Shown here in pieces: positions 8,552 through 14,616 of a stretch of DNA of 27,507 nt. Location: IMG/VR virus record IMGVR_UViG_3300009436_000082, positions 1-27,507 of that record; one strand, given 5' to 3'. Made by a program: the position numbers and the translations under genes. This DNA comes from a virus. Position 1 is the stretch's first letter, and every line of letters starts with the position of its first letter. Below the pieces are notes generated by a model that worked only from the letters and a program-made list of their open reading frames with translations, was not told the DNA's origin and did no database searches.

Positions 8552-9364
8552 TTATTTATTGTCTTTTAACCACATTATTAGTGATGTTACTTCTGATTTT
8601 AAGTATGGTAATTCATACATTTTTATACCTTCTAATGAAGGTTCTCCATTTACTATTTTAGTAATGGGATAACCATTATCATCATCTCCAACTTTTTCAA
8701 ACTTAACATGCTGTATAACCAACTTACCTATCTTAAGTTTAGGGTTGTGCTTTTTAATAATATACGCATAAATACTGAGTTGTAGGTTATAATGGTTTAA
8801 ATTACAATCATCTAAATTGTTAACAGGACTATACATTTTGTTTGTTATACCTTCCCAATTAGTAAATCCTTTCTCTTTTATTTCCTTATTGGTTTTATAA
8901 TCATATATGTTTATATAACCATTTACAATTTCAACTAAGTCTGCCTGTCCACATATTCCTGCTGATTTTAAATACACCAAGTGTTCTGGATAAATACCTT
9001 CTTTAAGCTTTTGCTCTGGAGCCATTTTAACACCATTCTCATTAGTAATAGGTTTGATAATAGGTATTTGTGTACCATCTCTTTCTATTGTCTTAAAATC
9101 AAGCATATCAGCCTCTCTTTGATCATGGTAATAATTACCTAGACCAATAGCTCTTTTAGTTTCATTGTCCCATGCAGTAAGTATTTCTTTTTCAGTCATG
9201 CCATACCATTTGGACCTTTTGTTTTTAGATGATTTTTTTGCTTGTCCTTCTCTGTCAAACTTAGGTTTAAATTTACCAATAAAAGAAGTTACGCTTAACC
9301 AATCAATAGAGTCATTATCTATACTTTCATATGAATGACCCTCTTCTTTAAATATAATAGCCAT
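8552..9364 (-). CDS. PD-(D/E)XK nuclease, RecB/Cas4-like
   Basis: 270 aa from the chosen start at 9364 (MAIIFKEEGHSYES); an upstream in-frame ATG at 9394 would add only MVVYYYNTII, which looks like non-coding sequence. The RecB-type nuclease motifs are in order: GxxxH at G76-H80 (GLGNYYH), the first catalytic Asp in GQADLVEI (D142), DYK at D155-K157 (NIYDYKTNK), and the QxxxY helix at Q195-Y199 (LQLSIYAY). This fold cleaves DNA in recombination and repair; crAss-like phages commonly carry such a gene among the late genes, and host DNA degradation or replication-fork processing are both possible. The cysteines of Cas4-type iron-sulfur clusters are not evident. Confidence 0.85.
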   Translation of the reverse strand: MAIIFKEEGHSYESIDNDSIDWLSVTSFIGKFKPKFDREGQAKKSSKNKRSKWYGMTEKEILTAWDNETKRAIGLGNYYHDQREADMLDFKTIERDGTQIPIIKPITNENGVKMAPEQKLKEGIYPEHLVYLKSAGICGQADLVEIVNGYINIYDYKTNKEIKEKGFTNWEGITNKMYSPVNNLDDCNLNHYNLQLSIYAYIIKKHNPKLKIGKLVIQHVKFEKVGDDDNGYPITKIVNGEPSLEGIKMYELPYLKSEVTSLIMWLKDNK

Positions 9365-9366
9365 AA

Positions 9367-9456
9367 TTATAGTGTTGTAGTAGTATACCACCACAAACCT
9401 TCTGTGTTAGTTTCTACTGTTGTTGTTGTGTCTTTATATATGTAATTAATTTGCAT
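9367..9456 (-). CDS. Possible 29-aa micro-protein
   Basis: An ATG at 9456, inside the last codons of the cysteine-rich gene, opens a 29-codon frame (MQINYIYKDTTTTVETNTEG followed by LWWYTTTTL) that ends in TAA two bases before the nuclease start. It exactly spans an otherwise unexplained gap in a tightly packed gene run. It is Thr-rich with two adjacent Trp residues. The fit to the gap is the only support; it may be chance. Confidence 0.35.
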   Translation of the reverse strand: MQINYIYKDTTTTVETNTEGLWWYTTTTL

Positions 9457-9778
9457 TTTCATCTTTTTTAATTTTTTCAAATATTTGTTCTTCTTCTTCC
9501 TCAGTAGTAACTGAGTCCCAAAAACTTTTTGGACATTCTGAAGATAAAGACCTTACTTTAAAACCCAGACTGCAACCACAATCACTACAGCATGGTTGTG
9601 TTCCAGGTGCTAAACAACTATCTCCTTTAGCATCAAACAAACTACACTTTATGCAGATCTGAAACCTTTCAGTTGCTATAGCTTCAACATGTTCTTTTTT
9701 AAATACATTATTCTTTATTCCTTCTGCAATCTTTCCTGCATTTTTAAAGGCATCTAAGTATTTTTTTATCTTGCTCAT
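9446..9778 (-). CDS. Small cysteine-rich, probably zinc-binding protein
   Basis: 110 aa. A basic helical N-terminus is followed by a cluster of cysteines: CIKC (about 42-45), SCLAPG, CC and CGC (QPCCSDCGCSLGFK, about 61-74), and CPKS (about 83). Such CxxC pairs normally bind zinc or another metal. The C-terminus is acidic (TTEEEEEQIFEKIKKDENAN). It overlaps the IHF/HU-like gene by 4 nt, suggesting coupled translation. The protein could bind nucleic acid or another phage protein, but no enzyme signature is present. Confidence 0.8.
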   Translation of the reverse strand: MSKIKKYLDAFKNAGKIAEGIKNNVFKKEHVEAIATERFQICIKCSLFDAKGDSCLAPGTQPCCSDCGCSLGFKVRSLSSECPKSFWDSVTTEEEEEQIFEKIKKDENAN

Positions 9779-10128
9779 TTTCCTCTAAACTTTTTCTTAC
9801 TTAAGATATCATTTTTAATTACTTCAAGAGCCTTTTCCATCTCATTAATATTTGAAGTTATTGTTTCACTTTTTGCATATCCATTATAGGTACGCTTTGC
9901 TACATTACCCAACATGCTTTTTTGTTTTTTAATTGCATGTTCTAACTTCTTTTTTCTAAGATAAAAGGTACCTAATCCTTCCACATAAATCCTAGGATGA
10001 GCAAGTGATGATAATTTTTTCCTTACTCTACTAAAATAAAATGTTATAAAATCATCAACTAACTGTGAGTGTACACCCACTTCTTCAGCAATACCTTTCT
10101 TAAACTCATTATGCTTCTTTGGGTTCAT
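9775..10128 (-). CDS. IHF/HU-like DNA-binding protein
   Basis: 117 aa. The segment VDDFITFYFSRVRKKLSSLA followed by HPRIYVEGLGTFYLRKKK corresponds to the helix plus first beta-strands of the HU/IHF fold (family pattern: v...f...i...L..G..v.l.gfGtF..r.r). HU/IHF proteins bend or coat DNA as dimers. The downstream arm sequence is replaced by a Lys-rich, family-divergent part, so the DNA-inserting Pro is not obvious. An IHF-type gene is a recurrent feature of crAss-like phages. It overlaps the winged-helix-like gene upstream by 20 nt and the cysteine-rich gene downstream by 4 nt. Possible jobs are genome condensation, assembly of packaging complexes, or gene control. Confidence 0.72.
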   Translation of the reverse strand: MNPKKHNEFKKGIAEEVGVHSQLVDDFITFYFSRVRKKLSSLAHPRIYVEGLGTFYLRKKKLEHAIKKQKSMLGNVAKRTYNGYAKSETITSNINEMEKALEVIKNDILSKKKFRGK

Positions 10129-10480
10129 TACCTAATATTTTGTAATCCAACAAAACTAAACCACTTGTTTGTACATTGATTGTTTTATTAATGACTATTG
10201 TTTTTTTATTAGTACCTATTTTACTTAATAGTCCTTTTCTTTCTATTTTAGAAATTGCATTTCTAGCTGATTGAGAACTTTTAAATATACCTTTTTCAGT
10301 TAACAGATTACAAAACTTAGCTATCTCAATTTTAGGATTAAAAGATAATTCTGCTAAAAAATCTAAATCTGTTTTAGTCAACAGGATATTATTAAAGAAA
10401 CAATACGTAAGTATTTGATACTTAACTGTTTGATTAATATCAACCTTTAATTTTATATCTACTTTGTTTACTACAGCCAT
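10109..10480 (-). CDS. Small winged-helix-like protein, possible regulator
   Basis: 123 aa. The central part has a pattern expected of a winged helix: helices in DLDFLAELSF and IEIAKFCNLLTEKGIF, a candidate recognition helix SSQSARNAISKIERKGLL (68-85), then a beta wing KIGTNKKTIVI. Such folds bind DNA, and in crAss-like phages a gene beside the IHF-like gene is common. It lies 1 nt after the endolysin gene and overlaps the IHF-like gene by 20 nt. Function as a regulator or replication partner is inferred; no family was recognised with confidence. Confidence 0.7.
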   Translation of the reverse strand: MAVVNKVDIKLKVDINQTVKYQILTYCFFNNILLTKTDLDFLAELSFNPKIEIAKFCNLLTEKGIFKSSQSARNAISKIERKGLLSKIGTNKKTIVINKTINVQTSGLVLLDYKILGNEPKEA

Positions 10481-10481
10481 A

Positions 10482-11402
10482 TTATAAACTCATTATCATA
10501 TCTACAAAGTCAGGATGTGGATAACAATCAGACTTATCTCTCCTTACATTGGTATGTGTTAATAATCCTTTTACCTTTCCATAGAAAGCATCTTCATGAA
10601 ATCCAAATGCTTTATGTGCACCATACTCATGAATATACTGTTGAAGTCCTATTCTAATATCAATATTATCTCTTTCTGCTACAAATTTAATCCACTTTTC
10701 AGTTTCCTTAATTTGTTCTTCTGAATAAGCATGCCATATAGAATGACCTCTGAAAGGTTTTTCTAGTTCAATAACCTCAGAATCAGCACATTTGCTATTA
10801 AAGTATGTTTTGTGATCTTCATCAAGGTATCCAGCATTGCAAATTTCTAATCCTACAGAATGTCTATTCATCCATCCTGATCCAGTTCTTCCAAGGTGCC
10901 ACCCCTGGCACTTTTCTGGAAATGCTTGTACCATAACACCATCATATTCAGTATCACCTGTTCTATGATTTCTTCCACCTAATACAAACTCTGTTGCTAC
11001 TCTTCCTCTTTTATCTCTAGCCCAGTGATCAACTGTTCTGTATGGGTTTTCTCTACCTGCCGTATGGTGTAGAAATATATATTCATTAGTTATAGGTCCC
11101 TTAACATATTCACCTTTAGGTAAATAGTATCTGTGAATAGTTTGATTATATTCCGTAATAAAATACTCATCAGAAATATCACTATCCTCATCTATTTCAT
11201 CTAATACTAATATAGATTTATTTAAAAGAAGTGTCCATACAGGAGAATCAACTATACCTGTTACAGGAAAGTTATTAGAAAGCTGAAATCTAATTACTGC
11301 TTTCTCAGTCAATGGTCCAAAATGACCATCAACTGCTATCTTTAATGCCGTTTGAAGTGTTTTGACATCTTGCCCTTTATCACCTTTCTTTAGAAGTTTC
11401 AT
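10482..11402 (-). CDS. Endolysin: peptidoglycan-binding domain plus N-acetylmuramoyl-L-alanine amidase
   Basis: 306 aa. Residues 5-60 (KGDKGQDVKTLQTALKI...DGHFGPLTEKAVIRFQ) form a PG_binding_1 domain. Residues 107-300 form a zinc amidase of the Amidase_2/PGRP type: EYIFLHHTAG supplies ligand H112, LTHTNVRRDKSDC supplies H283 and C293 (family D/C position), and the VGLEICNAGY core strand is present. It would cut the bond between muramic acid and the stem peptide to release progeny. There is no signal peptide or membrane anchor in the protein, so export would need a holin; none was recognised next to it. It lies 1 nt after the start context of the next gene in the late leftward run. Confidence 0.9.
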   Translation of the reverse strand: MKLLKKGDKGQDVKTLQTALKIAVDGHFGPLTEKAVIRFQLSNNFPVTGIVDSPVWTLLLNKSILVLDEIDEDSDISDEYFITEYNQTIHRYYLPKGEYVKGPITNEYIFLHHTAGRENPYRTVDHWARDKRGRVATEFVLGGRNHRTGDTEYDGVMVQAFPEKCQGWHLGRTGSGWMNRHSVGLEICNAGYLDEDHKTYFNSKCADSEVIELEKPFRGHSIWHAYSEEQIKETEKWIKFVAERDNIDIRIGLQQYIHEYGAHKAFGFHEDAFYGKVKGLLTHTNVRRDKSDCYPHPDFVDMIMSL

Positions 11403-11403
11403 G

Positions 11404-11709
11404 TTAATCTTCTATTTTAGATGCAGCTTCCTCCATTGCTTGTTTAAATGCCTGAGCTTCATCAGAGTTTGGATTAGACCCTTCTTCTTGAGAAGCATAT
11501 TGTTGAGCCATAAACATTTGAGCTTGCATACGTTCTGCTCTGGACTTTTCAATAGTAGCCAGTAACATTTCATATTCTGCTTGTACTTCTAAATGAGGAA
11601 TGTTGTCTTTGTAGAATGCAGTAATTTCTTCTCTGCGTGCTGCCATTTCCTCTTTAGATAAAACAGGATCTTGGTCTTGTAATGGATTTTGGTTTTTAGA
11701 ATTTGCCAT
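11404..11709 (-). CDS. Hypothetical helical protein
   Basis: 101 aa from the start at 11709 (MANSKNQNPLQDQDPVLSKE). An upstream ATG at 11745 is less likely because the extra residues MYKLRLIIKKSK derive from AT-rich promoter-like DNA. The protein is charged and helix-prone throughout (EEMAARREEITAFYKDNIPH; EYEMLLATIEKSRAERMQAQ), probably coiled coil, with many Met, Gln and Glu residues. It directly precedes the endolysin (1-nt gap), so it may be a small virion or lysis-associated protein, but nothing specific is visible. It starts a sub-unit of the leftward operon with its own promoter-like element. Confidence 0.75.
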   Translation of the reverse strand: MANSKNQNPLQDQDPVLSKEEMAARREEITAFYKDNIPHLEVQAEYEMLLATIEKSRAERMQAQMFMAQQYASQEEGSNPNSDEAQAFKQAMEEAASKIED

Positions 11710-11736
11710 TTTGCTTTTTTTAATTATTAAACGTAA

Positions 11737-11750
11737 TTTATACAAATATA
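11737..11750 (-). promoter_or_regulatory. Promoter-like element upstream of the endolysin group
   Basis: On the minus strand the sequence reads TATATTTGTATAAA. It contains a full match to the Bacteroidetes -7 box TAnnTTTG (TATATTTG, 11743-11750) and a near copy of the shared 10-mer TTTGTATATT (11737-11746). It is about 37 nt upstream of the start at 11709, in a 101-nt non-coding gap, and directly follows a weak terminator-like hairpin. Confidence 0.5.
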
Positions 11751-11768
11751 TATATAAATAGTTTAAAT

Positions 11769-11791
11769 AAAAAAAGTTTAGGCCCTTTTCT
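11769..11791 (-). terminator. Weak terminator-like hairpin after the basic-protein genes
   Basis: Read on the minus strand, AGAAAAG pairs with CTTTTTT around the loop GGCCTAAA, and the 3' arm is itself a run of T. The stem is AT-rich with one G-T pair, so it would be weak. It lies after the stop of the 80-aa gene at 11811 and before the promoter-like element at 11737-11750, which is where a transcript boundary would be expected. Confidence 0.35.
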
Positions 11792-11810
11792 ATTTATTTT
11801 ATTTTTTCAT

Positions 11811-12053
11811 TTAACGCTTTTTGCCTTTATGAAGGCCATGACTAGCATGTTGCTTACCTGCTTTAGTTGCAGCACGTTTCTTTTTATTAGCAGCAGCTAG
11901 TTTCTTTTTACCTGCAGTAGTACTTTTTAATTTAGCAATAGTCTTAGAGGGTGCATATACTTCTCCGGTATCCTTACTTTTTTTACCGGAAGGAGTTCTC
12001 CACTTCTGTTTAGTCCATTTGTCTAAACTCTTTTGTGATTTAGCTTTTGCCAT
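11811..12053 (-). CDS. Very basic small protein (Lys/Ala-rich)
   Basis: 80 aa, beginning MAKAKSQKSLDKWTKQKWRT. The first half (LDKWTKQKWRTPSGKKSKDTGEVYAPSKT) resembles the small LxxWxxxxWxxxxGK-type domain seen in phage and large-virus proteins (I think DUF5872, not verified). The second half is almost only Lys, Ala, Arg, Thr and Gly, histone-tail-like. It starts 1 nt before the end of the preceding gene. A strong positive charge suggests nucleic-acid binding, perhaps in the virion. It is the last of three consecutive tiny basic genes. Confidence 0.75.
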   Translation of the reverse strand: MAKAKSQKSLDKWTKQKWRTPSGKKSKDTGEVYAPSKTIAKLKSTTAGKKKLAAANKKKRAATKAGKQHASHGLHKGKKR

Positions 12054-12244
12054 TACTTCTTGGTTTTGTAGCCTCCACCATTAGCTTTATAACGCTTAGC
12101 AAGCATTTGAGCTTTACGTGCTGACCATTGTCCAGGAGCTCCACCTTTCCCCCCTGCTTTAATAGAGTTGAAGAGTCTTTTACGCATTGTGGGTTTAGTA
12201 TAGTTGCCTGCCTTGTTTACTGTACTTTTTTTTGCTGTTGCCAT
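12053..12244 (-). CDS. Very basic small protein (KPTMRKRLFNSIKAGGKGG type)
   Basis: 63 aa from the start at 12244; its ATG overlaps the stop of the upstream gene (TAATG), which argues for this start over an in-frame ATG at 12277 inside that gene. The core KPTMRKRLFNSIKAGGKGG and QWSARKAQMLAKRYKANGGG looks like a small conserved protein I associate with phages of aquatic bacteria, without known function. The basic, Gly-rich, Trp-containing core suggests a folded DNA- or RNA-binding peptide. It lies between two other basic small genes and is most likely translated from the same message. Confidence 0.78.
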   Translation of the reverse strand: MATAKKSTVNKAGNYTKPTMRKRLFNSIKAGGKGGAPGQWSARKAQMLAKRYKANGGGYKTKK

Positions 12245-12498
12245 TACTTTCTTGATTTTGCCCCAGAGCATTTCCAACGCTTACGGGATAAATTATTTGG
12301 TGTATTAGGATCATTTCTTTTTTTTTCAGAAAGTCTTTTCTTAATTCCTAAACTTCTTGCACAATAACTATCACCCTTTGAAGTACCTGGCTTTACTCTT
12401 GGTCCGCCCCCTTTGGCCTTACCAGCTTGTCCGTAACTAACTTTCTTACCGCTAGCTGTTACTTTGACTTTTGCTTTTCCCTTTCTAGGTGTTGCCAT
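12244..12498 (-). CDS. Very basic small protein (GPRVKPGTSKGDSYCARS type)
   Basis: 84 aa. The C-terminal two-thirds (GPRVKPGTSKGDSYCARSLG, then DPNTPNNLSRKRWKCSGAKS) matches my memory of a small virus-associated domain (possibly DUF6321, not verified), with two Cys residues and a conserved-looking TPNNLSRKRWKC. The N-terminus is Lys/Gly-rich. Its stop overlaps the next gene's start as TAATG, and its own start is 3 nt after the upstream 106-aa gene. With its two neighbours it forms a set of three basic proteins of 63-84 aa. Packaging of DNA, virion content, or nucleic-acid binding are guesses. Confidence 0.78.
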   Translation of the reverse strand: MATPRKGKAKVKVTASGKKVSYGQAGKAKGGGPRVKPGTSKGDSYCARSLGIKKRLSEKKRNDPNTPNNLSRKRWKCSGAKSRK

Positions 12499-12501
12499 TT
12501 C

Positions 12502-12822
12502 CTAAGATATTTTATTGTATTGAGTTACTCCATCATTACTAATAGTTTGTTCCCACTTAGTACCATCTTCAGAAACAATTACTATACGAGAAAAAGTTTT
12601 AGTTCCAATTATAGTTTGATCTGACCCTATATTAACAGAGTTACTACATGTAAACTTTTTTAAATCTGCTAATGTAGTAAGCTCAGAGTTTAATTTAGGA
12701 TGTTGTTTTAATCTTTCTTGTGTACCTGCGTATCTAGCAATAGCAATGTAATCATCAGCTTTTGGTATCACTGACTTTTTTCTAGTCAGCATACTGATCA
12801 TGTCTTGTAATATATTTCCCAT
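12502..12822 (-). CDS. Hypothetical protein
   Basis: 106 aa from the start at 12822 (MGNILQDMISMLTRKKSVIP), chosen because it lies 2 nt after the stop of the preceding gene; a longer in-frame start at 12891 would overlap that gene by 67 nt. The C-terminal half is beta-rich and repetitive in style (VNIGSDQTIIGTKTFSRIVI, then VSEDGTKWEQTISNDG), recalling repeats found in phage fibre and adhesin proteins ('T-xxGTKTF'), so it could be a small virion decoration protein. This is a weak hint. It is the second gene of the leftward unit. Confidence 0.75.
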   Translation of the reverse strand: MGNILQDMISMLTRKKSVIPKADDYIAIARYAGTQERLKQHPKLNSELTTLADLKKFTCSNSVNIGSDQTIIGTKTFSRIVIVSEDGTKWEQTISNDGVTQYNKIS

Positions 12823-12824
12823 TT

Positions 12825-13151
12825 CTATTTGGTTTGGTTTATTAGTAAGCTTGGAAACTTTTCTTCTAGTATATCTCTCAGCATAGCACATCTTTCATAC
12901 TCCTCTGATTCAATATACCACGCAATCATTCCTTCTAATTCAGTTTGTAAAGGGCCAGAATCCGGATCAAAAGCCATCAGTGCAGAATCCCCATCCTTAA
13001 ATGAATCTTCTAGTAATGTATGGAAATCAATTTCTCCTGTAAGAACTTTATATGAATTGTCATAAGCCAAATTTACTTGATCTAATTCAGCTTCTCTTTT
13101 CTTAATATCTTCCATAGGATCATACTCCCTCCCGTCTTCTTCTTTACTCAT
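12825..13151 (-). CDS. Hypothetical acidic protein, first gene of the leftward arm
   Basis: 108 aa, acidic, beginning MSKEEDGREYDPMEDIKKRE. Near the C-terminus, IESEEYERCAMLRDILEEKF (about 80-99) resembles the UVR helical hairpin motif found in UvrB/UvrC and McsA (pattern dyExAaxlRDxi). This motif mediates protein contacts; one copy alone does not indicate repair activity. The remainder is unrecognised. It is the first gene transcribed leftward from the divergent control region and lies 46 nt downstream of a promoter-like element. Confidence 0.75.
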   Translation of the reverse strand: MSKEEDGREYDPMEDIKKREAELDQVNLAYDNSYKVLTGEIDFHTLLEDSFKDGDSALMAFDPDSGPLQTELEGMIAWYIESEEYERCAMLRDILEEKFPSLLINQTK

Positions 13152-13187
13152 ATCTTAAATTATAGAGTTAGTTGCGTTTATATAATT

Positions 13188-13197
13188 AATATACAAA
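13188..13197 (-). promoter_or_regulatory. Promoter-like element TTTGTATATT for the leftward arm
   Basis: On the minus strand this exact 10-mer lies about 46 nt upstream of the first leftward gene (start 13151). The same 10-mer occurs before two other minus-strand transcription units. It is followed by the AT-rich AATTATATAAACGC, where transcription could begin. Confidence 0.5.
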
Positions 13198-13334
13198 TTA
13201 TTTGTGAGGGTTGAAAATTAAATTCCATATTTCCAAGTTCCACCAGATTAAAAAAAATTTTTTTTCCTAATTTTTTACACCCCCTTGGGTATAGCAAATG
13301 TTTTATATATGGCATTCTGAAGAGGATCTACTAT

Positions 13335-13357
13335 TCTGCTCCCCAGCTAATTATTGC
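13335..13357 (+). repeat. Near-repeat copy 1 (TCTGCTCCCCA[G/A]CTAAT..TTGC)
   Basis: The 23-bp segment starts TCTGCTCCCCAGCTAAT and ends TTGC. It matches the segment at 13855-13877 in 20 of 23 positions. Both copies are outside genes and in the same orientation, 520 bp apart. This copy is 57 nt before the start of the gene at 13414. It is unusually GC-rich for this genome, which makes chance similarity unlikely. Confidence 0.65.
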
Positions 13358-13413
13358 GGATAGGGTACCCCCGTATGTAAGTGGTATCCATTAATATTCT
13401 AAATTCATAAATT

Positions 13414-13743
13414 ATGTCAGTATTCTTCAGAAAAGTACAAATCAATGAGTCAACAGGCTCAGCAATGATTCAGTGTACATCAACACCAATCACAAACAAA
13501 AAGACTACACTTGCTGGTCTTGCTGTTGGTAGTAGAACTCAAGGTAATATTACCTTCGGTCAATTATCTCTTATAGACCCTGAAACCAATCAGGTAATGA
13601 GAGCTAATCATCCAACAATCCAAGAGCTAATGAAAAAATTAGAGCCTGGACAAGAGATGCCTGGATTCCGTATGTCAGATAATGCAGTAACGGACCTTAG
13701 AACCGGAGAACTCACAACACTAATGTGGGTGGAAGCAGTATAA
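13414..13743 (+). CDS. Hypothetical protein, first gene of the rightward arm
   Basis: 109 aa, unrecognised, soluble. It begins MSVFFRKVQINESTGSAMIQ, has a Thr/Gly-rich central part (KTTLAGLAVGSRTQGNITFG) and a C-terminus with GQEMPGFRMSDNAVTDLRTG and LTTLMWVEAV. The residue pattern is of a small beta-rich fold. It is an isolated gene flanked on both sides by long non-coding stretches with duplicated motifs, and is followed by a hairpin, so it probably makes its own abundant transcript, perhaps early in infection. No function can be assigned. Confidence 0.78.
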   Translation: MSVFFRKVQINESTGSAMIQCTSTPITNKKTTLAGLAVGSRTQGNITFGQLSLIDPETNQVMRANHPTIQELMKKLEPGQEMPGFRMSDNAVTDLRTGELTTLMWVEAV

Positions 13744-13746
13744 TCT

Positions 13747-13776
13747 TAATGGCCGTGTGTAAAAGCACGGTCATTA
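13747..13776 (+). terminator. Hairpin after the 13414-13743 gene
   Basis: TAATGGCCGTG (13747-13757) pairs with CACGGTCATTA (13766-13776) around an 8-nt loop, an 11-bp stem with a single G-T pair. It starts 4 nt after the stop codon. No T-run follows, so it may end transcription weakly or protect the 3' end of the message. Confidence 0.55.
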
Positions 13777-13854
13777 TAATAACCATTGTTACAATTCCTA
13801 TGTTACATTAACCAATTCTTTACCTCTATTTCTGCTCATCTTCCAATATCAACC

Positions 13855-13877
13855 TCTGCTCCCCAACTAATCTTTGC
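13855..13877 (+). repeat. Near-repeat copy 2
   Basis: It starts TCTGCTCCCCAACTAAT and ends TTGC, differing from copy 1 (13335-13357) at three positions. It lies about 265 nt before the next gene (14142). A shorter TTCTGCTC stretch occurs about 25 nt upstream of it. Confidence 0.65.
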
Positions 13878-14141
13878 ATCTTACTAATAATTACTAATTA
13901 GTTATGTAAAAATTATTTATTTGGGTGTTGCACAATGAAGATGACATCATATAAGCCATATAATATACCTTTAAGGCCATTAAAATAATAACTGGACCCT
14001 ATATATATAAATATAGCTAACAATACTACAAGAGTGACAATAACACTCTACAATATAACATAGGTAGTTGTTGTCTCTTCCTCTATAGGATAAGAGCCAT
14101 AGTACCCGCAATATTGCAATCAACCACTAATACTAAATCAA

Positions 14142-14378
14142 ATGAAAAAAGTAATAACAGTTATAGCTGTGGCATTAACTTTTGCTGCATGTACTAACAC
14201 AAATGAAATCACTATCAAACTAACAGGTGATAATGAAGGTAGACCTTATTACTCAGTATATATGCCAAATGGTACTGTCCATGAATACATGTATGCAGAA
14301 GAAATTGCTCGTGGATTGTCAGAAGACAATTGGTCTGCTGATGAAGATTTAATCTTATCATATGCAAACCAAGAATAA
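14142..14378 (+). CDS. Small lipoprotein
   Basis: 78 aa. The N-terminus MKKVITVIAVALTFAACTNT is a classic lipoprotein signal: two Lys, a hydrophobic stretch, and the lipobox LTFAAC with Cys17. After cleavage by signal peptidase II about 62 residues would remain, acidic and Tyr-rich (GRPYYSVYMPNGTVHEYMYA), tethered to a membrane. The start follows the sequence AAATCAA, shared with the next gene. Phage lipoproteins in such accessory clusters are often involved in excluding other phages at the cell surface; that role is an inference from class and context only. Confidence 0.8.
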   Translation: MKKVITVIAVALTFAACTNTNEITIKLTGDNEGRPYYSVYMPNGTVHEYMYAEEIARGLSEDNWSADEDLILSYANQE

Positions 14379-14399
14379 ACTTATTAAAACATAAATCAA

Positions 14400-14606
14400 A
14401 TGAAAAATTCTAAAATCATGTTGGCCACAGTAACAACCTTTATCCTAACTGTAATATTATTAAATACAATCGTATGGTATCTAGAAGATACTTGGACATT
14501 TAAAGAATGCTTTGGTCATGGAGCAACCATAGGCTTCTCAGTAATCTTTGGATGGATACCAGCAGTATTCGTTGGTCAAGACGTACATGAAAAAATTAAT
14601 CACTAA
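14400..14606 (+). CDS. Small membrane protein, two spans
   Basis: 68 aa. Two hydrophobic spans are visible: about residues 7-27 (MLATVTTFILTVILLNTIVW) and 44-62 (IGFSVIFGWIPAVFVG), separated by a short loop with charged residues (LEDTWTFKECFGHGA). It starts 21 nt after the lipoprotein stop, with the same AAATCAA leader, so the two are likely co-expressed. It could be a holin-like or exclusion protein, but there is no specific motif, and it is far from the endolysin gene. Confidence 0.72.
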   Translation: MKNSKIMLATVTTFILTVILLNTIVWYLEDTWTFKECFGHGATIGFSVIFGWIPAVFVGQDVHEKINH

Positions 14607-14616
14607 TCCTTAAACT

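Larger units (their letters stand above)
13152..13413. promoter_or_regulatory. Divergent intergenic control region
   Basis: This 262-bp gap separates the leftward late arm from the rightward arm. It holds a leftward promoter-like element near 13188, a pure A/T block (13249-13265), a C-rich stretch with a short hairpin (ACCC cctt GGGT near 13280), a copy of a 23-bp near-repeat (13335-13357) and a KpnI-like palindrome GGGTACCC (13363-13370). No open frame of useful length is present. The likely role is to start both transcription units and perhaps bind regulators. The exact rightward promoter cannot be assigned. Confidence 0.6.
13744..14141. promoter_or_regulatory. 398-bp non-coding region with hairpins and a repeat
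   Basis: No credible gene is present. Contents in order: a hairpin just after the preceding stop (13747-13776); a partial motif TTCTGCTC near 13830 followed by the second near-repeat copy (13855-13877); AT-rich promoter-like sequence (near 14000); a perfect 6-bp hairpin AGAGTG/CACTCT with a 7-nt loop (14031-14049); a bulged hairpin CTCTTCCT/AGGatAAGAG (14075-14096); and a perfect palindrome GCAATATTGC (14108-14117). The density of structure just before the lipoprotein gene suggests a long 5' leader or a small RNA. Confidence 0.5.

Noticed and set aside
12825-13151. UvrB/UvrC-type repair function from the UVR-like motif.
   Set aside because: Only a single short helical motif is present, without nuclease or helicase domains. 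It is mentioned as a similarity but not used for the gene name.
13935-13988. A 17-codon frame starting MKMTSYKPYN.
   Set aside because: Too short and in AT-rich non-coding DNA with no coupling to a neighbour; no reason to treat it as a gene.
14400-14606. Holin for the endolysin.
   Set aside because: Two spans and small size are compatible, but the gene is on the opposite arm from the endolysin, next to lipoproteins, with no holin-specific motif.
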